Part shown: one piece after another, positions 41,113 to 49,625 of the stretch
Numbering within the stretch: the stretch's first letter is position 1
Layout of the letters: every line of letters starts with the position of its first letter
Origin: Streptomyces sp. CB01201
Lineage (GTDB): Bacteria; Actinomycetota; Actinomycetes; Streptomycetales; Streptomycetaceae
Length of the DNA: 64,000 nucleotides
Reading direction: 5' to 3'
Assembly: GCF_002803085.1 (NCBI RefSeq)
Contig: NZ_NNBJ01000009.1
Location: 281,607 to 345,606, forward strand
Made by a program: the position numbers and the translations under genes
The notes under the pieces: generated by a model
Told to the model about the DNA's origin: nothing
What the model saw: only the letters and a program-made list of their open reading frames with translations
Database searches by the model: none

Positions 41113-41523
41113 ATGCTTCTCACGGGGATCCTGCTCATAGTCTTGGCCGGCGGTGGATGCGCCTATCTGTCATGGCAGTTGGTGAACCGGCTGCGCTCGG
41201 TGTTCAGCGGCATAGCCGTGGAGGGTCGATGTGTGCGCCGCTATTCCACGGACAGCTCGGACAGTGGCACTCAATGGCATCACGTGCATGGCTTCACCAC
41301 CCTTGAGGGCCAGTACGTGGAATTCGAGGAAGACGTCTTGCTGCTCGCTGAAGGCGACTCGCTCACGGTCCGGTATCGCCCGGAAAACCCCGCACGTACC
41401 GCGACGGTCATGGGCTCTGGCGGAGCTTGGTCCCCCTTGTTCGGCCAGCTGTTCGGCATCATGATCACCGGCTCGTTCGCGCTCGTCGGCCTGGTATTGC
41501 TCTGGGCGTACTTTCGATACTGA
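41113..41523 (+). CDS. DUF3592-like membrane protein
   Basis: The 136-residue protein has a hydrophobic N-terminus (MLLTGILLIVLAGGGCAYLS), a small extracytoplasmic beta domain (VEGRCVRRYSTDSSDSGTQW, DSLTVRYRPENPARTATVMG), then a second membrane segment. This is the DUF3592 layout. ATG at 41113 has no good ribosome site. Function unknown. It stands alone between the hypothetical gene and the methyltransferase. Confidence 0.8.
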   Translation: MLLTGILLIVLAGGGCAYLSWQLVNRLRSVFSGIAVEGRCVRRYSTDSSDSGTQWHHVHGFTTLEGQYVEFEEDVLLLAEGDSLTVRYRPENPARTATVMGSGGAWSPLFGQLFGIMITGSFALVGLVLLWAYFRY

Positions 41524-41693
41524 GTTCCGCTTCCCGCAGGGAAGGGAAGGGGCCGCCTGTCGGCTCACTACGGTGGTGCGCAGCCTGTGCATTCGGCCTT
41601 CGACGAGGCTGCCTGCGTCCCGTCATCCTTTGCCGAGATGTCCTCAGCTCGCTCCCCTCATCCGGAGCCGGGGAATCGGCCGTCTAGGCTGGC

Positions 41694-42548
41694 GTGGTGA
41701 CTGATGAGCAGGAGCGGGTGCAGCCGTCGGGAGTGTGGGCCACGGCGGTAGGGGTGGCCCGGGTTCGGGCGCTGGAGACCGGGCGGGAGGACCCGCTGTT
41801 CCGCGACCCGCTGGCACGAGCCTTCGCCGCCGCCGGCGGCCTGTGGCCCCACTCGCCGGGTCTCGCCGACGACGAGGCCGCGCAACGGCGTCGGCGGGCC
41901 GTGGCGTTCTCCATCGTCATCAGGACCAAGTTCCTCGACGACCTGTTGCGGCAGGCTTCCGCGTCCGGGGTGCGGCAGGTTGTACTGCTCGGCGCCGGGA
42001 TGGACAGCCGGGCCTTCCGGATGGACTGGCCCGACGGCACCCGGCTGTTCGAGGTCGACACTGCCGCGCCACTGGACTTCAAGGCCTCGGTGCTGCGCGA
42101 GGAGCGCGCCGTCGCCCGGTGCGAGCGGATCACCGTCCCGGTGGACCTGCGGGAGGACTGGCCCGGCGCGCTAGCCGCCGCAGGGCACGACCCGGCCGCC
42201 CCGACCGTGTGGATCGCCGAAGGGCTGCTGATCTACCTGCCCGAGGACGCAGTCGAGTTGCTGCTGGCCCGGATCGGCGCGCAGTCGGCGGCCGGCAGTT
42301 GGCTGGGGCTGACGTTGGGCTCGCGCGGCGTGCTTGAGCGCTTCGGAGCGGGCGCCGCGCCTGGATCGGCGGCGTCCCTGTGGGTCTCGGAGATGCCCGA
42401 CGACCCGGTGGCCTGGCTGGCCGGGCACGGCTGGAAGGCCGCCGGCCACACCCTGCGTGAACGCGCCGCCGCCTATGGCCGCCCGATCAGCACCCCGCCA
42501 CAGCACGAGGAAGGACCGGGCGGATTGATCTCCGCGGTCCGCCGATAG
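41694..42548 (+). CDS. SAM-dependent methyltransferase, TIGR00027/LCMT-like
   Basis: The 284-residue methyltransferase has the family start TAVGVARVRALETGREDPLF, the SAM motif VVLLGAGMDSRAFRM, the acidic strand end LFEVDTAAPLDFK and WIAEGLLIYLPEDAVELLL. It belongs to the leucine carboxyl methyltransferase-like group common in actinomycetes, often in secondary metabolism. GTG at 41694 or 41697 could start it. The substrate is unknown. Confidence 0.9.
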   Translation: MVTDEQERVQPSGVWATAVGVARVRALETGREDPLFRDPLARAFAAAGGLWPHSPGLADDEAAQRRRRAVAFSIVIRTKFLDDLLRQASASGVRQVVLLGAGMDSRAFRMDWPDGTRLFEVDTAAPLDFKASVLREERAVARCERITVPVDLREDWPGALAAAGHDPAAPTVWIAEGLLIYLPEDAVELLLARIGAQSAAGSWLGLTLGSRGVLERFGAGAAPGSAASLWVSEMPDDPVAWLAGHGWKAAGHTLRERAAAYGRPISTPPQHEEGPGGLISAVRR

Positions 42549-42549
42549 C

Positions 42550-42607
42550 CGCCTCCCCGACGGCGGCAGCGGCAACACGGCGGACTCGTCGACGGCCCGG
42601 GGAGGCG
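42550..42607. terminator. Long-loop inverted repeat after the methyltransferase
   Basis: CGCCTCCCCG (42550-42559) pairs with CGGGGAGGCG (42598-42607) across a 38-base loop. It lies just after the methyltransferase stop and before a convergent gene. Confidence 0.35.
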
Positions 42608-42704
42608 CATCTTGGACTCGGTTTCCAACTGGCCGGAGAGACGAGCGGAGACCGGCGCGTCGACGAGCCCGGACTCGCCAGAACCTTGGCGCGCGGGAGA
42701 TGCC

Positions 42705-43151
42705 CTAGCGCACCGGCTGCGGCGCGGCGCTCAGACGCAGGCAGCGCGGCTGCCAGTTCTGGCTCCAGTACCAGCGGATCGCGTCGCGGGTGTTCGGACC
42801 GTAGACGCCGTCCGCGGTAACGCCCGCCATCTGCTGTGCCCGCTTGAGGGCCTTCGTGGTTGCGGGGCCGAAGTCGCCGTCCTCGGCCAGGCGGGTGACT
42901 CCGTCGTAGTAGCACCCGTTCAGGGTCTGCTGGAGCGCGCGGACGCTCTCGCCGCGGTTGCCCGCCTGCAACGAACAGAAGTTGCTCTGGGCTGCGTCGA
43001 GCGGCACCACGGTCACGTAGCCGGCGGCGTCGGTGTACCCGGCGAAGCTGGAGCAGACCGGCATCGCGGCAGACGCCGGCGTGGCTCCGGTGGCGACCGC
43101 GCTGAGCGTGATCGTGGCGATGGCGGCGAAGCTGGCGAGTAGGCGCTTCAT
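42705..43151 (-). CDS. Secreted peptidoglycan-binding domain protein
   Basis: The 148-residue protein has a signal peptide (MKRLLASFAAIATITLSAVA, cleavage near PASA-AM) and one C-terminal PG_binding_1 domain (GESVRALQQTLNGCYYDG, DGDFGPATTKALKRAQQMAG, GVYGPNTRDAIRW). Four cysteines are in the mature part (VCSSF, NFCSL, NGCYY, PRCLR), so two disulfides are likely. It may be a wall-binding module or inhibitor; no catalytic domain is present. Confidence 0.9.
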   Translation of the reverse strand: MKRLLASFAAIATITLSAVATGATPASAAMPVCSSFAGYTDAAGYVTVVPLDAAQSNFCSLQAGNRGESVRALQQTLNGCYYDGVTRLAEDGDFGPATTKALKRAQQMAGVTADGVYGPNTRDAIRWYWSQNWQPRCLRLSAAPQPVR

Positions 43152-43454
43152 GGCTGGGTTCCCCTTGAAAGACGTCGTCGGTACGGGCCGCCGGAGGGCG
43201 ACGACCGAAAGCTAACAACGCATCACCGACCGCCGTCGCCCCTCTCCCACCCCGTCCCAGCCGTCCCGCCCGTCCCACCAACTGACGGGACACCACCGCA
43301 CAGCCTCCGCGCCCGTTCTTCCCACATCGGCGCCGCTTTCCCTCACCGCGTCCCAGGGACGGCGAGGACGGCAGGAAGGGGAGGACGGCAGGGAAGATGC
43401 CTGCGGGGGCATCGCTCGGCGGGGTCCGCGGGCGCGGACCCCGCCGGATCGGGT
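43152..43454. other. 303-bp region between two secreted-protein genes
   Basis: It holds the promoter of the peptidoglycan-binding protein near 43152 and, at the other end, a very strong terminator hairpin at 43417-43446 for the large secreted protein. Repeated CCGTCCC blocks fill the middle. Confidence 0.65.
43417..43446 (-). terminator. 13-bp perfect hairpin, terminator of the large secreted protein
   Basis: CGGCGGGGTCCGC-GGGC-GCGGACCCCGCCG has a perfect 13-bp stem with a 4-base loop. It is 8 bp downstream of the stop of the 1447-residue secreted protein on the minus strand. Confidence 0.8.
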
Positions 43455-46400
43455 TCAGGAGCTGGCGTGGCTCCCGTCGTCGCAGAACATCGGGATGCTG
43501 GGGGTGCCGCCCGGGAAGCCGGAGGGTACGGCCTTGAGGCTCCAGGGGTTGCCTCCGTTCCCCTTCACCTCCGTGCCGCAGGATCCGTATCCGGTGTGGT
43601 GATCGTCGCCCAGCGGCAGGTTGGAGAAGGACCGGAAGTCTCCGCGCTGGACGGGACCGTTCGCGGGCCGCCCGTTCTGGTCGACCATGTGTCCGTCGAG
43701 GTACAGGTACAGATTGGGCATGTAGCTCTGGTACACGAGCCCTGTGGCCGGAGTGTCGTCGATGTTGGCCGCGGCGGTGGACTTGACCGTTCCGCCGGCG
43801 CAGAAGCCCATGCTGACGTTCTGCCAGATCGGCGGTGCCATGTTGAACAGCGATCCCTGCGGGTTGCCACCACTGTCCAGTGCCGGCTTGCGGAAGAACA
43901 GGCTGTAGATGTCGCCGGCCGTGTCCGCGACCTCGGCCGGGATCGAGCGCTGGTCCGCCAGACTCTTCAGCTTGCCCACCCACGCACTCATCTGGGCGTC
44001 GGTGTTGGGCGCTTCATCGAGCGGCCGGTAGCCGATGCTGCCGCCGCTGACGTACTTGGTGGTCAGGCATGTGCCGGTGGAGTCGATGGCGGTCGGCTGC
44101 TGACCCGAGCGGTACGCCTGGCCGGGGGTGACGCCGGTCTCCAGCGGATTGGCGACATGGGTCGTCTGACCGGTGACGTTGCCGTCCTTGGCGTCGAAGG
44201 ACAGGTCGGGCAGGGTGACGCCGAGCGATCCGTAGTCCTTGACCGTGGCCTGGATGAAGTCCCGCGCGAATGGGGCGATTTCGGTGTTTCCTGTTCTGCC
44301 GGAGTCCTTCAACTCCTCGGACCCTGGAATGATCTTGCCGTCCGGACCGACGACGTACGACGTGTCGATGTGTGTCCTGATCTTGTAGGAGCGGTCGTCG
44401 TCGAAGGTGTGCTCGTCGATCGTGGCCGGCGGCGCAGGTATCGCGAAGCCGAGCCAGTCGGACTGGGAGGGGTGGTTGTTGGGGTCCGTTCCCGCCTTTT
44501 CGACGTCCGCGCCCCAGGCCTTGACGGCGGTGGACACGTTGCTGCCGAGGCAGAGGTCGTTGTACACGGCGTTGTTGCACACCTGGAAGTTGGACAGACC
44601 CACCAGCCTGCCGCGGCTGTCGAAGGTCGGGCCGCCCGTGGTGCGCGAGTGCGCCCAGTCGTAGATGGTCTGACGCGTGCGCATGGGGGTGTTCATGAGC
44701 CAGGGCGTGTCGGTGTCCAGGTTCTGGTTGCTCTCGAAGATCGCGGCCGCGTCGAAGGTGTGGTGCTCGTAGGTCCCCGCCACCGGAACGAAAGCCAGTG
44801 CGTCATAGGCGACATCGAGGTCGCCGGAGGTCGCGTCGCCGGTGACGTTGGTGAGAGAGACCTTGGCATTGGACCCCAGCTGGAAGTAGCCGACGGTCAC
44901 CCAGTCGTTGTTGGCCTTCGACTGGTCGATGACCCGCTCACGGACTTTGCCGTCCTTCGTGGTGATCTCGTAGTGCGCGCTCTTCGTCGTGTGTGAGGGG
45001 TAGGGGACGAAGGCCTGAATCCGGTAGATGTGATCGTCGAGGTGCGGCGTCCAAGTACCGCTGGTCGTCAGGTAGTTGTCCCAGTTGTTGGGCTGACGGG
45101 CATGGGAGAACCAGTAGTGCCCCCCGAAGCCGCCGCCGATCTGGTGCAGGTCCTCCTTGGCCTCGTACCGTCCCATGTCATCGGGACGGAATTCCCACGA
45201 GAACGAGCCGTTGCTGGACCAGCCCCGGGTGGCGCAGCGATTCTGCGGGGCCCCGTCCGGTTCGTCGTCGACGAGTACGGTGCCGCTGGGCAGCGCCCCC
45301 GAGTCGCAGGGCCCGAGCTTCGGATGGGCGTCCCCGGGCTCGCCGCGCACCGTCTTGTAGGTGAGGTACTCGTTGCCGCACTCGCCGACCGGGCCGCCGG
45401 GGACCGTCGGCTTGGTGCCGCAGTTCTTCCAGGTCACGTCGTGGTTGAACCAGTGCTGGTTGTAACAGGCCACGGTGTGGCACACGGGAGGGTTGAGCGG
45501 GTCGCATCCATTGGTGGTGTCACAGAACGTCGTGGCCGGCGGCTTGATGCCGTAGGTGCGCTCGGAGGTGTTGACCCACCATGCCGCGGCGAAGCCGTGG
45601 GTGTTGCCCTTGTTCAGGTTGCCGTTGTCGTCGTAGGAGTGCCCGGTGTCGATGGGGAACGCTCCCCATCCCATCACCTTCTCCTCGTAGGACCAGTTCT
45701 GTGGCTTGGCGGCGTCCGCGTAGTGGTTGTTGTCCAGGAACGCCCCACGGTCCATCGGGTACTTGGGGTTGGAGGGATTGTTGGCCCAGCCCAGGCCCCA
45801 GGCGGAAGGGTCGTCCGCGTTGCTGCCGCGCGGGTTCAGGCCGCCGTTGTAGTCCCAGACCGCGGCGAACCAGTTCTCCGGGCGCGCCGCGTCGTCGTCA
45901 TTGAGCTTGATCTGCGTTCCGGCGGTGTGCAGTTCGTTCCACTTGTCCTGGAGGATGCGTACCGAGTACGCGATCCCGGTGGCGTAGTCGAGGGCAACGG
46001 CCCGCTGCTGGTCGGGAGGCAGCAGCGACTCGCCCGGCTTGGGGTGCCCGGCCAGGCGCATGCCATCGGTGGCCTGGCCGATGCCGTAGCCGCAGTCGGC
46101 CTTGTCCCAGTCGATTTTCCAGACGCGGTTCGGGTCGTAGCCCGTTGTCCCGGGATAGATGTTGGTCCCGTAGAAGTTGCCGATCAGCGGGTTGCCGTAC
46201 TCCCCCGGTTCGGCGTGTGAGCTGGCCTGCCAGAGATTGGATTCCTGCGTCAGGATGCCCAGCATGACCTGGGCGGGAATCCGGCCGCCGCCCGCCACTT
46301 GGCGCGGCGGGAACATGCCCTGGGGCGACCAGGCCGGCAGGCCCGAGTTGTGCCAGTTGGCGGGACGGGAGATGTGGTCGGAGGTGAGGAGCCCCCGGAT

Positions 46401-47798
46401 GGCCATGTCAGCCGCCCACTCCACCTGAGCGGGGGTCGGCTGGTAGACCTGTGTGTTCACGTCGTTGCGCGGAACCGAGCAGGACCGCTCCCCGTCCACC
46501 GGGTCGCCGGCACTGTCTCCGGCAGCCGCGCTCTTCGCCCCCGATGCCACGAGCGCCTTCTTCACGGCTGTCCGCCCTCCCGCGATGAACGGGAGCAACG
46601 GTGAGGGTTTCGCACCGGTGGCGGTCTGGGCAGCGGTGGGCCGGGTGGTGACCGTGAAGCCCAGCGGCTTGCCGGCGCCGGTGGCCGTCGCCTTGATGTC
46701 AACGGGCTCGGCGGTTCCCGTACCGGCCCGCAACGGCGAGGCCACCTTGTCCGCGAGGTGCTGCGGAGCTGATTGCACCACCGCCAGCTTGCCGTCCGTG
46801 GACAGCTCCGACTGGGCCGGCGCGGAGGCGAGGCGGAGCACGGAGTGGGGAAGCTTGCCCGCGGACTTCGACCGGCCCGTCACGAAGACCTTGCCGGCCG
46901 CGCCCTGGGCCAGGCCGACCTGTCCGGCGCCGCCTTCGGCCAAGGTGGTGACGGTGTGCCCCTGGAGATGCTGGACGTGGACCGTCCCGCCGGGGGCGGG
47001 CTCCAGGAAGGTGACATTGCCGTCGGCGTCCGGGTGCAGGCGCGTCGCCGTCCCGTGCGTGGTCGCGACGACCTGCGCCTTGCCGCCCGGCGCGACCTTG
47101 ATCACGTGCGGCCCCGCGGCGGCCACGACGTCCTTGCCCATCGGGATCGCGGAGGTCGCCTGGCCGTCGACCGTACGCGTGGAGACAACCGTCCCAGAGG
47201 TGGCGTCGACCGTCTGGAGTTGAGTCTGCTCACCCTTCGCTTCGGAGCTCGCCTGCGTGACCACCGCGTTCTCGCCGACGCCGCAACCCGGGTCGAAGTA
47301 GGCGAGGCTCGCGTTCAGGGCCAGCTTGGTCACCTTCCCCGACTCCAGGTCCACCACTGCCGTGAAGGCACCGCGGTCGAAGAGTTCCGGCCGATTCGTG
47401 AACGCCCGGGGCGCGTACACGGCCACGGCTCGTTTGCCCGATCCGGTGACACAGGCGTTACCGATCCACTGATCGGTCTCAAGCCCCGGCTCGGACAACG
47501 TGGCCACCGTCCGCCAGGTGTAGCCGGTGTTGCCGTCCGCGACCAGCACGTGGAAGCCGGTGGAGTCGCCTGCCGTCGTCCAGGCACGGTCGGTGGAGTT
47601 CTTCCAGTCCTTGCCGAGCACGTCGGCGCGCTGTTCGGGGGCCACCGTGTTGGGCTGCGAGCCGGCGGGCGGCGGGGCGCCGGCCTCGGCCTGTCCTGCC
47701 CAGGCGACGGTGCCCTGCAACAGCCCGGCCACCACGGCGAGGGCTGCCGACACGAGCAGCGGCACCCGGGCGGTACGGGTGGGTCTATGAAGTCTCAA
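43455..47798 (-). CDS. Large secreted protein with transglycosylase-like and golvesin-like domains (NocE-like)
   Basis: The protein has 1447 residues from TTG at 47798, which gives an Arg-rich signal peptide (RLHRPTRTARVPLLVSAALA ... GTVAWA). Residues ~40-440 are beta-rich and unassigned. Around 490-600 an SLT-like segment has MLGILTQESNLWQAS with a candidate catalytic glutamate and CGYGIGQATDGMR. The middle is Cys-rich (CDTTNGCDP, VCHTVACYNQHWF, WKNCGTKPT, GECGNEYL). Residues ~890-1015 match the golvesin-type beta sandwich (YWFSHARQPNNWDNYLTTSG, SDLDVAYDALAFVPV-like end). Similar streptomycete proteins are annotated NocE or golvesin C-terminal-like. The role is probably in the cell wall or spore surface (inference). 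It appears monocistronic with a strong terminator. Confidence 0.85.
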   Translation of the reverse strand: MRLHRPTRTARVPLLVSAALAVVAGLLQGTVAWAGQAEAGAPPPAGSQPNTVAPEQRADVLGKDWKNSTDRAWTTAGDSTGFHVLVADGNTGYTWRTVATLSEPGLETDQWIGNACVTGSGKRAVAVYAPRAFTNRPELFDRGAFTAVVDLESGKVTKLALNASLAYFDPGCGVGENAVVTQASSEAKGEQTQLQTVDATSGTVVSTRTVDGQATSAIPMGKDVVAAAGPHVIKVAPGGKAQVVATTHGTATRLHPDADGNVTFLEPAPGGTVHVQHLQGHTVTTLAEGGAGQVGLAQGAAGKVFVTGRSKSAGKLPHSVLRLASAPAQSELSTDGKLAVVQSAPQHLADKVASPLRAGTGTAEPVDIKATATGAGKPLGFTVTTRPTAAQTATGAKPSPLLPFIAGGRTAVKKALVASGAKSAAAGDSAGDPVDGERSCSVPRNDVNTQVYQPTPAQVEWAADMAIRGLLTSDHISRPANWHNSGLPAWSPQGMFPPRQVAGGGRIPAQVMLGILTQESNLWQASSHAEPGEYGNPLIGNFYGTNIYPGTTGYDPNRVWKIDWDKADCGYGIGQATDGMRLAGHPKPGESLLPPDQQRAVALDYATGIAYSVRILQDKWNELHTAGTQIKLNDDDAARPENWFAAVWDYNGGLNPRGSNADDPSAWGLGWANNPSNPKYPMDRGAFLDNNHYADAAKPQNWSYEEKVMGWGAFPIDTGHSYDDNGNLNKGNTHGFAAAWWVNTSERTYGIKPPATTFCDTTNGCDPLNPPVCHTVACYNQHWFNHDVTWKNCGTKPTVPGGPVGECGNEYLTYKTVRGEPGDAHPKLGPCDSGALPSGTVLVDDEPDGAPQNRCATRGWSSNGSFSWEFRPDDMGRYEAKEDLHQIGGGFGGHYWFSHARQPNNWDNYLTTSGTWTPHLDDHIYRIQAFVPYPSHTTKSAHYEITTKDGKVRERVIDQSKANNDWVTVGYFQLGSNAKVSLTNVTGDATSGDLDVAYDALAFVPVAGTYEHHTFDAAAIFESNQNLDTDTPWLMNTPMRTRQTIYDWAHSRTTGGPTFDSRGRLVGLSNFQVCNNAVYNDLCLGSNVSTAVKAWGADVEKAGTDPNNHPSQSDWLGFAIPAPPATIDEHTFDDDRSYKIRTHIDTSYVVGPDGKIIPGSEELKDSGRTGNTEIAPFARDFIQATVKDYGSLGVTLPDLSFDAKDGNVTGQTTHVANPLETGVTPGQAYRSGQQPTAIDSTGTCLTTKYVSGGSIGYRPLDEAPNTDAQMSAWVGKLKSLADQRSIPAEVADTAGDIYSLFFRKPALDSGGNPQGSLFNMAPPIWQNVSMGFCAGGTVKSTAAANIDDTPATGLVYQSYMPNLYLYLDGHMVDQNGRPANGPVQRGDFRSFSNLPLGDDHHTGYGSCGTEVKGNGGNPWSLKAVPSGFPGGTPSIPMFCDDGSHASS

Positions 47799-48081
47799 AG
47801 GGAATCCCGGTGTTGTAAGGGGTACGCGTGTTGGCGGTACGCGGTGGAGATCCACCGAACGAGGGCAGAGCTGTGCCCTGCCATTGATCTGGGGGGAGTT
47901 GAGGCCCGAAGCGCCGAGCCGGCACCTTCGGGGTCTCAAGCGAACCGCACGCTAGCCCCGTGACGACGCCTCTGGTCCGTCCCGGGTGTCCCTGAAACGT
48001 GCCTGGGAACAGGGGCGTTGACGGGACGAGGCCTGAGACGATGACTGAGGAGGGCTGAGACGGAGGCAGGACGGTAGCCGG

Positions 48082-48130
48082 GACGGACGTCTGGGCGGAC
48101 GCCGGAGACGGACGTCTGGGCGGACGCCGG
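48082..48130. repeat. 24-bp direct repeat, two copies
   Basis: The 24-base unit beginning gacggacgtctgggcg recurs exactly at 48082-48105 and 48107-48130, with one base between. The context is rich in GACGG words. Confidence 0.8.
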
Positions 48131-48469
48131 GACGGAAGGGGCCGCGCCTCCCCGCCTATCAGCGGCGCAGGTACCGGCGCCGCGGTACGGTGCGGCCAAC
48201 CTGCGGATGGCTACCCACCCGCCCGGGGTGGCCAGTTGGCCCTGGGGGCGACGACCAAGGGACGACGTACAGCCTCAACGCCGCTACTGGCGTGGCGAGC
48301 TGGGCGGCTCGGGAGGCTTTCTTATCGGGGTGCCCGCGCTCCGGGAAGCATCTCGTCTAGGGCCCGCGCCCCGGCCGCCGGGGCCAGGGACGGGCCAGGG
48401 CCGGATATGCCCCTGCGCATGCCTGAATCTGCCCCCTCGGCCGTCCCCGTACAGGCTGAGACAGCAACA

Positions 48470-48502
48470 GGGGCAGGGGCAGGGGCAGGCACAGGGGCAG
48501 GC
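48470..48502 (+). repeat. GGGGCA hexanucleotide tract, G-quadruplex-prone
   Basis: GGGGCAGGGGCAGGGGCAGG is followed by CACAGGGGCAGG on the plus strand. It has four runs of at least four G with short loops. A longer tract of the same hexamer on the other strand lies at 54856-54898. Confidence 0.7.
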
Positions 48503-48524
48503 GCGATTAGGAGCAGCGGCCGGG

Positions 48525-49625
48525 CTAGGGCTGTACGTGGGAACTGGGCGAGCACTCCACCTGCTTCTGGCTCGGTATCGCTCCACAGATCGTCACGGTC
48601 TCGGCCGGCGCGTCGTCGGCGACCGCGAGCATCTGGGTGTAGGTGTCCCGGTCAGTCCGGATCGTGGCTTGCAGTTCCAGCCCGGTCCGGTCCTTGATCG
48701 TGACGACGTCCCCCACGGCACCGTTCTCGATCCGCCCCCACACGGCATGGCAGGCGGGGCTGTAGCGCAGTTCGATGTGCATGCCGCGCAGCCAGGTGTC
48801 GTGCGCGGTGGTCGCATCCCACTGACAGTCCATGGCCTGCGGATCGCGCCGCAGACAAGTGTCCCCGGAGCAGCGGACGTCGACCTTCCCTGCCGCGGGG
48901 ACCACCGACGCTCCGTGGTCGATGGCGGGGCTCGACGCCTGGGCGCCGGTGGCATTGGCGGAACCAACGTGCGCGCCGGATCCCGAACCGATGGCCAGCA
49001 CCGCGGCAACCGCGCCCATGACCGCTCCGGCCGAAATGAGACCCGCGGCCCTCAACTGGCGCTGCCATGACGGACGGGGCGCGATGTCGCGTCTGGCGAG
49101 CAATCCCCGCGTCAACTGCGGTGCCCGGCGCGTGAGGTGGCCCGAGCCCTCAGCTGGACGGGCAGGCTCCAACACCCCCGCGATGGCGGCGTCCAGCGCC
49201 TGTGCCGTCAAGGGGCTCCGCGTCACCTCTGCGGACTCGAAAGCGGCAGGAAGGACGGGAGCGACAGGAACGGCGGGAGCACCGGAGGAACCTGGAGCGA
49301 TGGAGACGGCCGACGGTGCAGCGGACGGCAGGGCGTCCGCTGCGTCGCCCGCGGTCAGCTCTCGACTCCGGGCCGCCGGCTGCTCCACCGGTTCGAGCAA
49401 GCCGAGCAGAGGGAGCGGGTCGATCCCAGTGGCGGCCGCGAACTGCTCGACGGCGACCTTGGAAGGAGGCTGCTTCCCGTTGAGGAAGCGTTCCCAGGAG
49501 GAGCGGCTGTAGTGCGTCCTGTCCGCCAACTGCCCGTAGCTCAACCCGGACGCCTGCTTGATGCGGCGCAGTTCCACGAAGAGCTGCTCCAGCGTGTCCG
49601 CAGACGCATCGGCCTGGTTGGACAT
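48525..49625 (-). CDS. XRE HTH protein with C-terminal DUF2690 domain
   Basis: The protein has 366 residues. The cytoplasmic XRE HTH is in residues 10-70 (LSYGQLADRTHYSRSSWERF, FLNGKQPPSKVAVEQFAAAT). An Ala/Pro-rich linker and one membrane segment (AGLISAGAVMGAVAAVLAIG, around 195-215) follow. The extracytoplasmic DUF2690 domain has CSGDTCLRRDPQAMDC, LRYSPACHAVWGRI and a late cysteine pair (VTICGAI, VECSPSS). Such proteins are common in actinomycetes; the role may be envelope sensing or regulation, but no DNA target is known. ATG at 49625. Confidence 0.9.
   Translation of the reverse strand: MSNQADASADTLEQLFVELRRIKQASGLSYGQLADRTHYSRSSWERFLNGKQPPSKVAVEQFAAATGIDPLPLLGLLEPVEQPAARSRELTAGDAADALPSAAPSAVSIAPGSSGAPAVPVAPVLPAAFESAEVTRSPLTAQALDAAIAGVLEPARPAEGSGHLTRRAPQLTRGLLARRDIAPRPSWQRQLRAAGLISAGAVMGAVAAVLAIGSGSGAHVGSANATGAQASSPAIDHGASVVPAAGKVDVRCSGDTCLRRDPQAMDCQWDATTAHDTWLRGMHIELRYSPACHAVWGRIENGAVGDVVTIKDRTGLELQATIRTDRDTYTQMLAVADDAPAETVTICGAIPSQKQVECSPSSHVQP

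Larger units (their letters stand above)
47799..48524. other. 726-bp intergenic region with two repeat tracts
   Basis: It lies between the start of the large secreted protein and the end of the XRE gene (both minus). It contains a 24-bp direct repeat (48082-48130) and a G-rich hexanucleotide tract (48470-48502). No gene is supported. The promoter of the large secreted protein should lie near 47800-47950. Confidence 0.6.

Noticed and set aside
48420..48520. Hexamer tract as a CRISPR-like repeat
   Set aside because: There are no spacers; it is a simple tandem repeat.
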